64,000 bases of DNA. Origin: Thalassobaculum_A sp040219215. GTDB lineage: Bacteria > Pseudomonadota > Alphaproteobacteria > Thalassobaculales > Thalassobaculaceae. This document shows, one piece after another, positions 50,931 to 59,477 of this stretch. Within the stretch, counting starts at the first letter, position 1, and the number at the start of each line of letters is the position of its first letter. The stretch is from contig NZ_JAVJSX010000022.1 in assembly GCF_040219215.1 (NCBI RefSeq), forward strand, positions 259,930 to 323,929, read 5' to 3'. The notes beneath the pieces are model-generated. The model was not told where the DNA came from and did no database searches. It was given only the letters and a program-made list of their open reading frames with translations. The position numbers were made by a program, and so were the translations under genes.

Positions 50931-53846
50931 TCAGGAGGCGGCTTGGTAGCCTCCCTCGGGCGGCTTGACCGGGCGTGTGCGCAACGCCGCGTCGATGGCC
51001 GCCAGGAACTGATCGAAATTGATTGGCTTGCCGAGATACCGGAAGAATCCTGCCGCCAGGCCATCGTTGACCTCGTTCGGCATTACCGATGCCGTCAGGG
51101 CCAGGACCGGAATGTCCTTGGTGTCAGGATGCATTCGCAGCTGCTCCAGAATCTCAAACCCGTTCATTTCGGGCAGGTTGAGGTCCAGGACGATCACGTC
51201 GGGTCGGTGCGCCCGCGCCAGTTCCAGCCCAACCTGCCCGGACGCAGCGGAATGCATCGTGACGTCGGGCAACGTTTCGACAAGATACTCGACCAGACGC
51301 AGGTTCAGCGGGTTGTCCTCGACGTACAGCAAAGAGTAGCCGCCCGCGTTGGCCAACGGGGCGTTGATCGTAGTGCCAGACCCGGCCGACGCAGCGGCTT
51401 CGGGAAGGGCGGCGGCGGTCTCCACGGGCAGGTCGATCCAGAACGTGCTGCCGCGGCCGGGTTCGCTCTCGAAGCCGATCCGGCCATCCATCGCCTCGAC
51501 CAGCAGCTTGCACACCGACAGGCCGATGCCGGTCCCTTCGATGGTCGTGAACTCGGCACCGAGGCGCTGAAACGGCGTGAAGATCTCGCTGGCCCGATCC
51601 TCGGGAATTCCTCTGCCGGTGTCGGCGACCAGGATACGAACCCGCGTACCCTCGATCTCCCGCGCCGACACCGATACCGATCCGCCAGGCCGATTGTACT
51701 TGATCGCGTTGGACAGCAGGTTCAGCAGGACCTGCCGCAAGCGCTGGCTGTCGGCACGGACGTCGGACACCGTCGTTTCCAGAGACAACTCGACGGCAAT
51801 CCCGGCCTTCGCAGCAACCGCGCCGATCGACTCGACCGCACCGGACAGCGTGTCGGCGACCGCCATACGCTCGGTCGACAGCTTCAATTGCCCGGCCTCA
51901 ATGCCAGCGAGGTCGAGCACGTCGTCCACCAGCGCCAGTAGGTGCTGGCCGCTGCTGACGATGTGCCTGCAGTACTCCTGCTGGCTCTGCGACAATGCGT
52001 TCCCGCGCGGCATCTGCAGAAGTTGCCCGAAGCCGATGACGGCGTTCAGCGGCGTCCGCAACTCGTGACTCATGCTCGCCAGGAACTCCGACTTGGCACG
52101 GTTGGCGTTGTCGGCCGCTTCACGCGCCGCCAAGGTCGCCTCCTGGGCGCGCTCGCGCTCGGTAACGTCGAACCGCAGGACGATGACCCCGCCTTCGCGG
52201 GTCGGGTGCTCGACCACTTCGACCACCCGTTTCTCGTAGTGCACCAGGGTGCTGCCGTTGGCGGCGCGGTGCCGTTCCAGGCGCCATGCCAGCCAAGCCT
52301 CCGGATCATCGTGTGCGTCGTGGATCAATCGCTCAGCCAGGGTTCGGCGCAGAATCTCCTCGAAGGTGTCCCCGATCCGATCCATCGCCGCCATCTCCGG
52401 CACATACTTGGCCGAGTTGGCGTTGACGTAGGCAAGTCGGCCATCGGGGTTGAACATCAGGAATCCGCCGGGGATCGATTCAACGGCGTCACGCAACCGT
52501 TCCTCGGCGCGGCGCAGCTCGGTGACGTCGCGGCCGGAGCCCCGATAACCGCGGTAGCGGCCGGTTTCGTCAAAGACTGGAACCCCGCTGGTACGAATCC
52601 ATCGGTCATCGTTCGGACCGCGGCGCAGATACTCAAAATCCTGAAACGGCCGACGCTCCTCTATGCATCGCAGGTGGTTATCCCACGCCCCCGGAACGCT
52701 CTGGGGCTGGTCTGAAAAGTCGATGCGGCTCTTGCCGTAGTGCCATTCCGGAGAAACACCACTGGCCTGTTCGACTGACGCCGACAACCAGATGAAGCGG
52801 TTCTGATCGTCAGTTTCCCAGAACCAGTCGCTCGAGGACTCCGCCAGATCGCGAAACCGCGCCTCGCTGCGCCGCAGGTCAGCTGCCAACTGGTCGCGCC
52901 GCCGGGTCTGCCGTATCAGCGACCAGGCACCGGCCACCAAGGCGAATAGGGCCAGTCCCAGATGCCCGCTGGCGAATGCGAAGCTTCGCCAGAACTCGGC
53001 GAACAGTTCCCTGTATGTCGACGCGACGGTCACGATGAAGCCGCTGCCCGGCACGGTCGCATATCCGATGATGCGTTCCGCTCCATCGGACAGACCCCAG
53101 GCGTGGAACGCGCCGGTCGGCGCGCTCGCGACGATCTCGGTCATGAAACGACGGCCCGCCAGCGAGGTCCCCAACAGCGCATCGTCTGTCGGTTGGCGGG
53201 CGAGGATCATGCCGTCGCGGCGGAACAGCGTCATCACGTCGCTTGGCCGCGTCTCAACGCCGCGAAAAACGCCGGTGAAATAATCCGGGTCAACCACTCC
53301 GCCCGCGATGCCGCCGAAGCCCCGGCCCCGGTCGTTCAGACGCATCGATACGCTGAGGATCTTCGCGTTGAGAAGGTTCGAGAACACCGGGGCCGGCACG
53401 TACACTTGGTCGGCCGCAGCAGTGCCATCGCGGTGCACCCGGAACTGCTCCTGGTCGGCCACGTTGAGAGGCGGCGGATCGGCGAACAGCGACGAGGCGG
53501 TACGATTACCGGTGGCGTCAACCCAGCCGATGGCCTTGAAGACCGGCGAGCCTCCGTGAACGGTTTTCAGAAAGCCGTGGACGGTATGTCGATCGTATCC
53601 CTGCTCCGCCGCTTCATCATGCAGGTTCACCACGACCCGCAGCACCGCTTTGGCAACCTCGAAGGTTCGCGCGGTGTGTTCGGCGAGCAGGGAAGCGGTA
53701 CTGCGCAGGCTGCGCTCGGCCTGGGTCAGTTCTTCCTGATAGCGCTGCCACTGATACAGACCGAACGACGAGACCAGCACTGCGGCCCCCACGACAGTGG
53801 CCACCAGTATCTGTCGAGTGGTTTGATGCGTAGTCCGACCCGGCAT
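50931..53846 (-). CDS. Hybrid sensor histidine kinase with extracytoplasmic sensor, two PAS and a receiver
   Basis: 971 residues from the ATG at 53846, which follows GGTGGGGGA; a longer open frame to 53933 exists without such a site. Order: TM1 (about 12-32), a periplasmic Cache-like sensor (about 40-280; GWVDATGNRTASS, GFGGIAGGVVDPDYFTGVF), TM2 (about 288-312), PAS 1 (about 328-440), PAS 2 (about 450-560), HisKA with H594 in SMSHELRTPLN, HATPase (N-box LLSNAIKYN, G1 DTGRGIP, G2 GTGIGLSVCK), and a C-terminal receiver with D888 in VIVLDLNLPEMNGF. It senses an external small molecule; the partner response regulator is not adjacent. Convergent with the catabolic operon, 15 bases apart. Confidence 0.93.
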   Translation of the reverse strand: MPGRTTHQTTRQILVATVVGAAVLVSSFGLYQWQRYQEELTQAERSLRSTASLLAEHTARTFEVAKAVLRVVVNLHDEAAEQGYDRHTVHGFLKTVHGGSPVFKAIGWVDATGNRTASSLFADPPPLNVADQEQFRVHRDGTAAADQVYVPAPVFSNLLNAKILSVSMRLNDRGRGFGGIAGGVVDPDYFTGVFRGVETRPSDVMTLFRRDGMILARQPTDDALLGTSLAGRRFMTEIVASAPTGAFHAWGLSDGAERIIGYATVPGSGFIVTVASTYRELFAEFWRSFAFASGHLGLALFALVAGAWSLIRQTRRRDQLAADLRRSEARFRDLAESSSDWFWETDDQNRFIWLSASVEQASGVSPEWHYGKSRIDFSDQPQSVPGAWDNHLRCIEERRPFQDFEYLRRGPNDDRWIRTSGVPVFDETGRYRGYRGSGRDVTELRRAEERLRDAVESIPGGFLMFNPDGRLAYVNANSAKYVPEMAAMDRIGDTFEEILRRTLAERLIHDAHDDPEAWLAWRLERHRAANGSTLVHYEKRVVEVVEHPTREGGVIVLRFDVTERERAQEATLAAREAADNANRAKSEFLASMSHELRTPLNAVIGFGQLLQMPRGNALSQSQQEYCRHIVSSGQHLLALVDDVLDLAGIEAGQLKLSTERMAVADTLSGAVESIGAVAAKAGIAVELSLETTVSDVRADSQRLRQVLLNLLSNAIKYNRPGGSVSVSAREIEGTRVRILVADTGRGIPEDRASEIFTPFQRLGAEFTTIEGTGIGLSVCKLLVEAMDGRIGFESEPGRGSTFWIDLPVETAAALPEAAASAGSGTTINAPLANAGGYSLLYVEDNPLNLRLVEYLVETLPDVTMHSAASGQVGLELARAHRPDVIVLDLNLPEMNGFEILEQLRMHPDTKDIPVLALTASVMPNEVNDGLAAGFFRYLGKPINFDQFLAAIDAALRTRPVKPPEGGYQAAS

Positions 53847-54189
53847 CGTCCCCCACCAATGTATTAATCCGACATTTCTTGATGAAATTATCCAAAATAC
53901 TGTTAAATTTATCTTACCAGGAGACATCGGCAACTTTAGTGCTAGAACATATTTCTATATTCTATTAATACGCGTTTTCGTTTCTTGATTTCATTTTGAA
54001 GTATTAGAATGCCTCCTGTAAACCCGATGCTCGATCAACCGGGACACGTCCAGGCGTAGGGTTGGTACGTTGGTGTTGCCGTCTGCCTCACGGGCACGGC
54101 AAGCATCCCGTGACCAAACGCACACCGGCGACGATCGGCTCGATCGTCCATCGCTTGTTCAGCCCCGTTCCCAACCGAGGAGAAGCCCG
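53847..54189. promoter_or_regulatory. AT-rich divergent intergenic region
   Basis: 343 bases. The half near the kinase (53850-54020) is strongly AT-rich, which suggests promoter DNA. An inverted repeat, TCACGGG at 54088-54094 and CCCGTGA at 54107-54113 with a 12-base spacer, may be an operator for the DHDPS-family gene. GAGGAGA before 54190 is the ribosome site. No gene is supported here. Confidence 0.4.
54088..54113. repeat. Inverted repeat upstream of the DHDPS-family gene
   Basis: Perfect 7-base arms TCACGGG and CCCGTGA separated by 12 bases, about 77 bases before the ATG at 54190. It could be an operator or a leader hairpin. Confidence 0.35.
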
Positions 54190-55113
54190 ATGACCGATGC
54201 AGCGCCGATGCGCGGCGTTCTGTCACCCGTCGTCACGCCGTTCGACGCCGACCTGCAGGTGGATGTCGAACGCCTGATCCGGCATTGCCGATGGCTGCTG
54301 TCGCACGATTGCGGCCTGGCGATCTTCGGCACCAACAGCGAGGGCAACTCGCTGTCGGTCGACGAGAAGATCGACATCGTGGACCGTCTGATCGAGGCCG
54401 GGATCGACCCGGCGCGGATGATGCCGGGGACCGGCTGTTGCGCCCTGCCCGACAGCGTGCGGCTGACCCGGCACATGGTCGAGCGCGGCTGCGGCGGCGT
54501 GCTGACCCTGCCGCCGTTCTACTACAAGGGACTCAGCGACGAGGGCATCTACCGTTCGATCGCCGAGATCATCGAGCGGGCCGGCGACTCCCGGCTGCGG
54601 ATGTATCTGTATCACATCCCGCCGGTGGCCCAGGTTGGGTTCAGTCTCGATCTGATCGAGCGGCTGATCCACGACTACGCAGGTGCCGTGGCCGGCATCA
54701 AGGACAGTTCCGGCGACTGGTCGAACACCAAGGCCATGCTGGAACGGTTCCCCGGCTGGGGCGTGTTCGCCGGCAACGAGACCATCCTGCTGGACACCAT
54801 GCGTCACGGAGGTGCTGGCTGCATCTCGGCGACCTGCAACGTCAACGCACCGGCGATCGTCGAGTTGTACCGGCACTGGCAGGACGCCGACGCCGACGAG
54901 CGTCAGAGCGCCTGCACCGCGCTCCGGCATCGGGTCGGCAAGTACCCGATGATCCCGGCCCTGAAGGCCACGATCGCGCATTTCACCGACGACCCCGACT
55001 GGACCCGGCTGCGCCCGCCGCTGGTCGCGCTCGACACGGCCACCGTGAAGCAGCTGGGCGCCGAGTTGGAAGCGGCAGGGTTCGCCATGCCGGGGATCGC
55101 CGCCCGCGCCTGA
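54190..55113 (+). CDS. Dihydrodipicolinate-synthase/N-acetylneuraminate-lyase-family enzyme
   Basis: 307 residues, GAGGAGA six bases before the ATG. Schiff-base lysine K171 in VAGIKDSSGDW, tyrosine Y141 in YLYHIPP, and the carboxylate-binding loop GTNSEGNSL at 47-55, close to the NAL/KDPG-type GTxGE pattern with asparagine and serine substitutions. Such enzymes cleave or condense pyruvate-derived keto acids. It differs clearly from the relative at 32419, so the two are not recent duplicates. Single gene, followed by a terminator-like hairpin. Confidence 0.9.
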   Translation: MTDAAPMRGVLSPVVTPFDADLQVDVERLIRHCRWLLSHDCGLAIFGTNSEGNSLSVDEKIDIVDRLIEAGIDPARMMPGTGCCALPDSVRLTRHMVERGCGGVLTLPPFYYKGLSDEGIYRSIAEIIERAGDSRLRMYLYHIPPVAQVGFSLDLIERLIHDYAGAVAGIKDSSGDWSNTKAMLERFPGWGVFAGNETILLDTMRHGGAGCISATCNVNAPAIVELYRHWQDADADERQSACTALRHRVGKYPMIPALKATIAHFTDDPDWTRLRPPLVALDTATVKQLGAELEAAGFAMPGIAARA

Positions 55114-55132
55114 TCGCCACCGTTGGCAGGCG

Positions 55133-55169
55133 GGCCGGCGGCGTTGGGGTTAAACCCGCGCTGCCGGCC
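55133..55169. terminator. Bidirectional terminator-like hairpin
   Basis: GGCCGGCGGCG at 55133-55143 pairs with CGCTGCCGGCC at 55159-55169 (one mismatch), and the loop holds a further GGGT/ACCC pairing. It lies between the convergent DHDPS-family and lipoprotein genes, the expected place for a shared terminator. Confidence 0.55.
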
Positions 55170-55174
55170 GGTGC

Positions 55175-55579
55175 CTACTTCCGAAACCGGATTGCCCGGC
55201 CGGATCCGTCGAGCGAGCCCCAACTGAACAGCGACACCGTCACCTTGCCGTATTTCGCCAGGATCACCGCGTCAGCTCCCAGCGGGGCGGCCTGTTCGCG
55301 GAGCTTCTCGTCGATCAGCGCGGGGGTTGGATCGGGATGGAACACCGTGGTCTTGTTGACCGTCACCTCCAGGTCGCCGAGCACATCGTAGGGCCGGTTC
55401 GGGAAGTCGTTCGGCGTGACGACGATCTGCGACGGGTCGAGAACCGGGCGGGCCGGTGCCACAACACTGGGCGCCGCACCCACACCGGGCGCCGGCGACT
55501 TCACGCTCGACGTCGACCAGGTACTGCACGCTGACAGCGACACTCCCAGAATCGCGACAGCCAGTATTCTGCGGATCAT
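55175..55579 (-). CDS. Small outer-membrane lipoprotein, unknown function
   Basis: 134 residues from the ATG at 55579, preceded by GGGAGGAAG. Lipoprotein signal MIRRILAVAILGVSLSAC with lipobox LSAC, then a serine/proline/alanine linker. The rest resembles the heavy-metal-binding/YbjQ-like or DUF-type repeat: RPYDVLGDLEVTVNKTTVF, KLREQAAPLGADAVILAKYGKV, where a small domain is often attached to lipoproteins. No catalytic motif. Function not assignable. The longer open frame upstream to 56125 crosses the next gene and is not used. Confidence 0.75.
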   Translation of the reverse strand: MIRRILAVAILGVSLSACSTWSTSSVKSPAPGVGAAPSVVAPARPVLDPSQIVVTPNDFPNRPYDVLGDLEVTVNKTTVFHPDPTPALIDEKLREQAAPLGADAVILAKYGKVTVSLFSWGSLDGSGRAIRFRK

Positions 55580-55871
55580 TCGGCGCTTCCTCCCCCTCGT
55601 GCCCGACGGGGCGGGCACTGTTCCCCCGAGCCGTGCCGCTACCATGCTCGAAGAGGCGGCAGCGCCTCTCCTCAAGCGTCGCCGCCGCATCGGATGTTCA
55701 ACCTTGGCAAGAAGCCGCTGTCGCCACAAGCCCGCGGCGACCCCCGGTACCCCAGCAGGGCTTCGAAACAAGCATTGAAGTTCTGTAAAGCGACTGTATG
55801 TTCGTTTTAGCGGAATTGCAGGGTTTGCCGAACACAGGGACGTCGGCTGCACTGCTCGATCGGAGAACTCG

Positions 55872-56975
55872 ATGGACGCGCTGGCAAGCGGAATACTCGG
55901 CGGATGGGAGGCGGAGAGCCTGCTGCTGCTGTTTGCCGCCCTGCTGGGGCTGGCGTTCGGAGCGATCGCCCAGGGCTCCGGCTTCTGCTTCCGGGCCGCC
56001 GTCGAGGAAACCACGCGCAGCGGTGGCGACAAACCCCGGATCGCCCAATGGGTCGCCGCCACGGCGGTCGCGATTGCCGCCACCCAGGCCGGTATCGCCG
56101 CCGGCGTGATCGATGTCTCGGACACGCCCTATCTGCGCGCTGATTTCTCGCTCGGCGGCATGGTGGTCGGTGGAGTGCTGTTCGGGATCGGGATGACGTT
56201 TGCCGGAGGCTGCATCAGCCGGCTGACCGTGCTGTCGGTCCGCGGCAACCTGCGTTCGGTCTTCAGCCTTCTGGTGGTCGCGGTGGTCGGCTATGCCGCG
56301 ATCCGCGGGCTGCTGGCCTCGGCCCGCGCCGGCTTCGCCGACAGCACTCGCGTCACCCTTGGTAACCTGACGCCGACCCTTCCGGACGCGCTGGCCATCA
56401 CTGCGGGCCTGCCCGCCCAGGCGATCGCCGCCGGAATCGGCGCGCTGGCGTTGGTCGGCGGAATTGCGCTCGCCTGGCGCCTTGGCAGCCGACGAGTGGC
56501 ACCCATCGCCGTCGGAGCCGCCGTCGGCCTGCTGGTCGCCTTCGGCTTCGCGGCGACCAGCTGGGTCGCGGCCACCGCGTTCGACCCGGTCGCCGTTGAA
56601 TCGCTGCGCTTCACCCAGCCGAGCGCCGACGCCTTGATGTTCGTCATGATCTCCACCGGGATCGACGCCAACTTCGGCGTCGTGATGTTTGTCGGTGTGC
56701 TCGCCGGCGCATTCCTGCAGGCGGCGGCCTCGCGCAGCCTCCGCCTGGAGGGTTTCGATGATCCGGCGCACATGGCCCGGGCCGGCCTCGGCGCCGCGGC
56801 CATGGGACTCGGCGGAGTGCTGGCCCTGGGTTGCGCCGTCGGCCAGGGGTTGTCCGGCGTCGCCACGCTGTCCGTGCCGTCGATGATTGCCTTGGCATCG
56901 ATCTGGGCTGGCGCGCGTCTCGGCTTCGCCTGGCGGGCCGGCATCGAACGCCGGACCGAGCGCGTCTCGGCTTGA
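55872..56975 (+). CDS. YeeE/YedE-family sulfur-compound transporter
   Basis: 367 residues, about nine to ten membrane helices, the length of single-chain YeeE proteins. Conserved cysteine motifs are visible: GSGFCFRAA (about 35-43), FAGGCISR (about 112-119) and ALGCAVGQGLSG (about 318-330); in thiosulfate transporter TsuA such cysteines relay the substrate through the membrane. Import of thiosulfate or a similar sulfur species is the likely role. No TusA or rhodanese gene is adjacent. The 290 bases upstream carry no gene I can support. Confidence 0.88.
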   Translation: MDALASGILGGWEAESLLLLFAALLGLAFGAIAQGSGFCFRAAVEETTRSGGDKPRIAQWVAATAVAIAATQAGIAAGVIDVSDTPYLRADFSLGGMVVGGVLFGIGMTFAGGCISRLTVLSVRGNLRSVFSLLVVAVVGYAAIRGLLASARAGFADSTRVTLGNLTPTLPDALAITAGLPAQAIAAGIGALALVGGIALAWRLGSRRVAPIAVGAAVGLLVAFGFAATSWVAATAFDPVAVESLRFTQPSADALMFVMISTGIDANFGVVMFVGVLAGAFLQAAASRSLRLEGFDDPAHMARAGLGAAAMGLGGVLALGCAVGQGLSGVATLSVPSMIALASIWAGARLGFAWRAGIERRTERVSA

Positions 56976-57001
56976 CGCCACACATCCGGCTCCCCTCGAC
57001 C

Positions 57002-57565
57002 TTAGAGCGGCGGGGTGCCGGGCGGAATTCCTCGGCCGATGTCGATGTAGTCGCGCTGCAGCACGCGGACCCGCTCGACCGGCTTGCGCCGCGGGTCGAT
57101 GAATTTCGGCGCCGCGAGAATCTCGTCCACGAACATCAGGAACCGTCCGCTCCCGTCATCCGCCTCGAGGGGAAGGCCGACAGCCTCGTTGTTGTGCACC
57201 GCCCCTCCGGCATGGACATGCACGGTGAGAACGCGCATCCCGCAGGGGTGTAATGCGACCTTCACGAGTTCGCCCAGGGCGCTCGGCCAGCGCTCGGGAT
57301 CGACGTATTTCGAATAGTCCTCGCCGGTCGGATCGAATCCGTACTGCTCGACAAGACCGGTACCGACCAGCCGAAGAATGGCTCGGCCGGGCGTCCGCAG
57401 ATCATGAAGCAGGACCCTGGGCAGCAGCTTCGGAATCGCCGTCGGATCGAGCCGGCTTTTCAGCGGAATTGCGCCGCCCGCCGGCCTTTCCAGCGCACGC
57501 CAGTAGTCGTAGAGATCAGCGCATCTTTTGCTGTCGAACCTCTGCATCAAGCCAGCTAATCCCAT
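57002..57565 (-). CDS. PAS-fold (PAS_5-type) protein
   Basis: 187 residues from the ATG at 57565; M8 at 57544 is an alternative start. It matches the single-domain PAS_5 proteins abundant in Rhodospirillales: RCADLYDYWRALE, IPLKSRLDPTAIPKLLPRVLLHDL, ILRLVGTGLVEQYGFDPTGEDYSKYVDPERW, and LPLEADDGSGRFLMFVDEI. There is no output domain, so it may sense or bind a small ligand and act through a partner. Convergent with the YeeE gene, with 26 bases between the stops. Confidence 0.8.
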   Translation of the reverse strand: MGLAGLMQRFDSKRCADLYDYWRALERPAGGAIPLKSRLDPTAIPKLLPRVLLHDLRTPGRAILRLVGTGLVEQYGFDPTGEDYSKYVDPERWPSALGELVKVALHPCGMRVLTVHVHAGGAVHNNEAVGLPLEADDGSGRFLMFVDEILAAPKFIDPRRKPVERVRVLQRDYIDIGRGIPPGTPPL

Positions 57566-57707
57566 TGTATGACCGCCGCGCCGATGCACTCTGGTCCGCG
57601 GCGATATAATCCTCGCTGTGCTACGCTCGCAGCAGTACGTAGTTGGCGACGTCAGGCGCAAACTCAGGCATTCGATCGAGCCCGGGTGCGCAAGGGGCCG
57701 GCAAACC

Positions 57708-59330
57708 CTACCGCGACGCGAGGTGTTCGAACAGGATCGCGACGGCCTCGGCGCCCGGATCGTTGTGCCCGGCGAGGTTGCTCTCCGAGACATAGCTTGC
57801 CCGCCCGGCCTTCGCCTTGGTGATCGATCCGGTCATGTTCGCCCCTTCGCGCGCCGCCTTGGCAGCCGCGTCCCAACCCTGCGGCGCGGCGTCCAGGGCC
57901 GGCGACAGGGCGTCGATCATCGTCCGGTCGCCAAGGCTCGCACCGCCGACCTGCTGGATCCGCTGCAGGCCGGCCCTCAGAGCGCCGACCGTATCGGCCC
58001 CGCCGGCCGCGGCATCGCCGGCCGCCGCGAAGAAGATCGCCAGCAGCACGCCCGACGACCCGCCCATGGTCTGGGCGAGTTCCAGCCCGATCGCGCGATG
58101 GAGCTCGATCGGATCCGCCAGCGGCAAGCGGTCGCGGGCCGCCTTCAGGGCGCGCGCCGCCGATGCCAGGGTCGTTCCGGTGTCACCGTCACCGGACTTC
58201 GCATCCAGCTGGTTCAACGGTCGCTCCGAGGCGATCAGGACATCGCAGCAGCTGCCGACCAGATCGTGGATGCGGGCGTTCCCGGACGGCACCGGCGGCG
58301 TCGGCAGCAACCCATCCGGAAGCGGCCGGACGGCGACATCGGCCACCGGCAGGCATCCGGGCCATGCCGGCGGAGCAACCGGCGCGCGCAACGCCCGCAC
58401 GTCGTCCTCGCCGACCGGCAGCAACGATACCGAGAACCCCTGCATGTCGAGCGACGTCATCAAGGGCGCCGGACCCACCAGCCACTTAAGGTCTCCGCCC
58501 AGCGCAGAGCGGGCCAGTTCGTTGGCTATCACCGACATCTCCAGCCCGGTCGTTCCTCCCAGATTGTTCAGGAGGGCCACCAGTGGTCCGGAGCCGACAT
58601 GGGGCAACAGCCGGTCGACGACCAGACCGACAGCGGCCTGGGCGCTGTCGAGGATAACCTGCTCGACACCGGGCTCGCCATGAATTCCAAGACCGAGTTC
58701 GGCTTTGCCGCTTTCGATCCGATCCTCTTTGGGCGACCCCGGGACGGTGCAGGTGTCCACGGACATCCCGATGGACACCACCCGGCGGATCACCGCCCTT
58801 GCGGCCTCGCTCACCGTCCGGAGATCCGCCCCCTCCTCGGCGAGCGCGCCTGCGATCTTGTGCACGAACAGGGTTCCGGCCACTCCCCGCGCCTGAGGCA
58901 GGTCGGGCAGGGCGATATCATCATCGACCACCACCATCTCGACATTGAGACCAAGCGCCCGTGCGCGCTCCGCCGCCAATCCGAAGTTCAGGCGGTCCCC
59001 GGTGTAGTTCTTGACGATCAGCAGGCAGCCCGCCGCACCCGTCACGGCCAGGATGCCCGCCAGCACGGCATCCACCGAGGGCGAGGCGAACACGTCGCCG
59101 CAGACCGCGGCGGTCAGCATGCCCTGTCCGACGAAGCCGGCGTGCGACGGTTCATGGCCGGACCCGCCGCCGGAGACCAGCGCCACCTTCGACTTATCCC
59201 AGTCGGAACGCACCACCACCTTGATGTGCGGATAGCCATCCAACCGTGCCAGACGGCCGCCAGCGGCTCTCAACACCCCGTCGATGGCATCGGTGACCAG
59301 GGTTTCCTTGGAATTGATGAACTGGCTCAT
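57708..59330 (-). CDS. dhaK: Dihydroxyacetone kinase, single-chain ATP-dependent (DAK1-DAK2)
   Basis: 540 residues from the ATG at 59330 (Citrobacter enzyme 552). DAK1: SGGGSGHEPSHAGFVGQGML at 53-71 and the histidine H217 in GLGIHGEPG that binds the carbonyl covalently. DAK2: LDAKSGDGDTGTTL (Mg/ATP aspartates) and TMGGSSGVLLAIFF. Both halves are fused, so ATP rather than the PTS is the phosphate donor. It phosphorylates dihydroxyacetone, or a related triose or erythrulose-type ketose, to the phosphate. Single gene in its neighbourhood; an upstream in-frame ATG at 59369 is less likely. Confidence 0.93.
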   Translation of the reverse strand: MSQFINSKETLVTDAIDGVLRAAGGRLARLDGYPHIKVVVRSDWDKSKVALVSGGGSGHEPSHAGFVGQGMLTAAVCGDVFASPSVDAVLAGILAVTGAAGCLLIVKNYTGDRLNFGLAAERARALGLNVEMVVVDDDIALPDLPQARGVAGTLFVHKIAGALAEEGADLRTVSEAARAVIRRVVSIGMSVDTCTVPGSPKEDRIESGKAELGLGIHGEPGVEQVILDSAQAAVGLVVDRLLPHVGSGPLVALLNNLGGTTGLEMSVIANELARSALGGDLKWLVGPAPLMTSLDMQGFSVSLLPVGEDDVRALRAPVAPPAWPGCLPVADVAVRPLPDGLLPTPPVPSGNARIHDLVGSCCDVLIASERPLNQLDAKSGDGDTGTTLASAARALKAARDRLPLADPIELHRAIGLELAQTMGGSSGVLLAIFFAAAGDAAAGGADTVGALRAGLQRIQQVGGASLGDRTMIDALSPALDAAPQGWDAAAKAAREGANMTGSITKAKAGRASYVSESNLAGHNDPGAEAVAILFEHLASR

Positions 59331-59477
59331 GCTGCGCTCTCGCTGAAATCGGACGCCGAAGACTAACAACGATGACGCCTATGTCGTCAGCCGATTTCCC
59401 TGCGATATCGCCCGGATCGTCGCGACGCCCCGATCACTTGATCAACCCGATCTCCACTCCCATCACCTCGCCCCCAC

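Noticed and set aside
54035..54226. 63-codon open frame on the minus strand
   Set aside because: Overlaps the start and ribosome site of the DHDPS-family gene and has no recognisable sequence.
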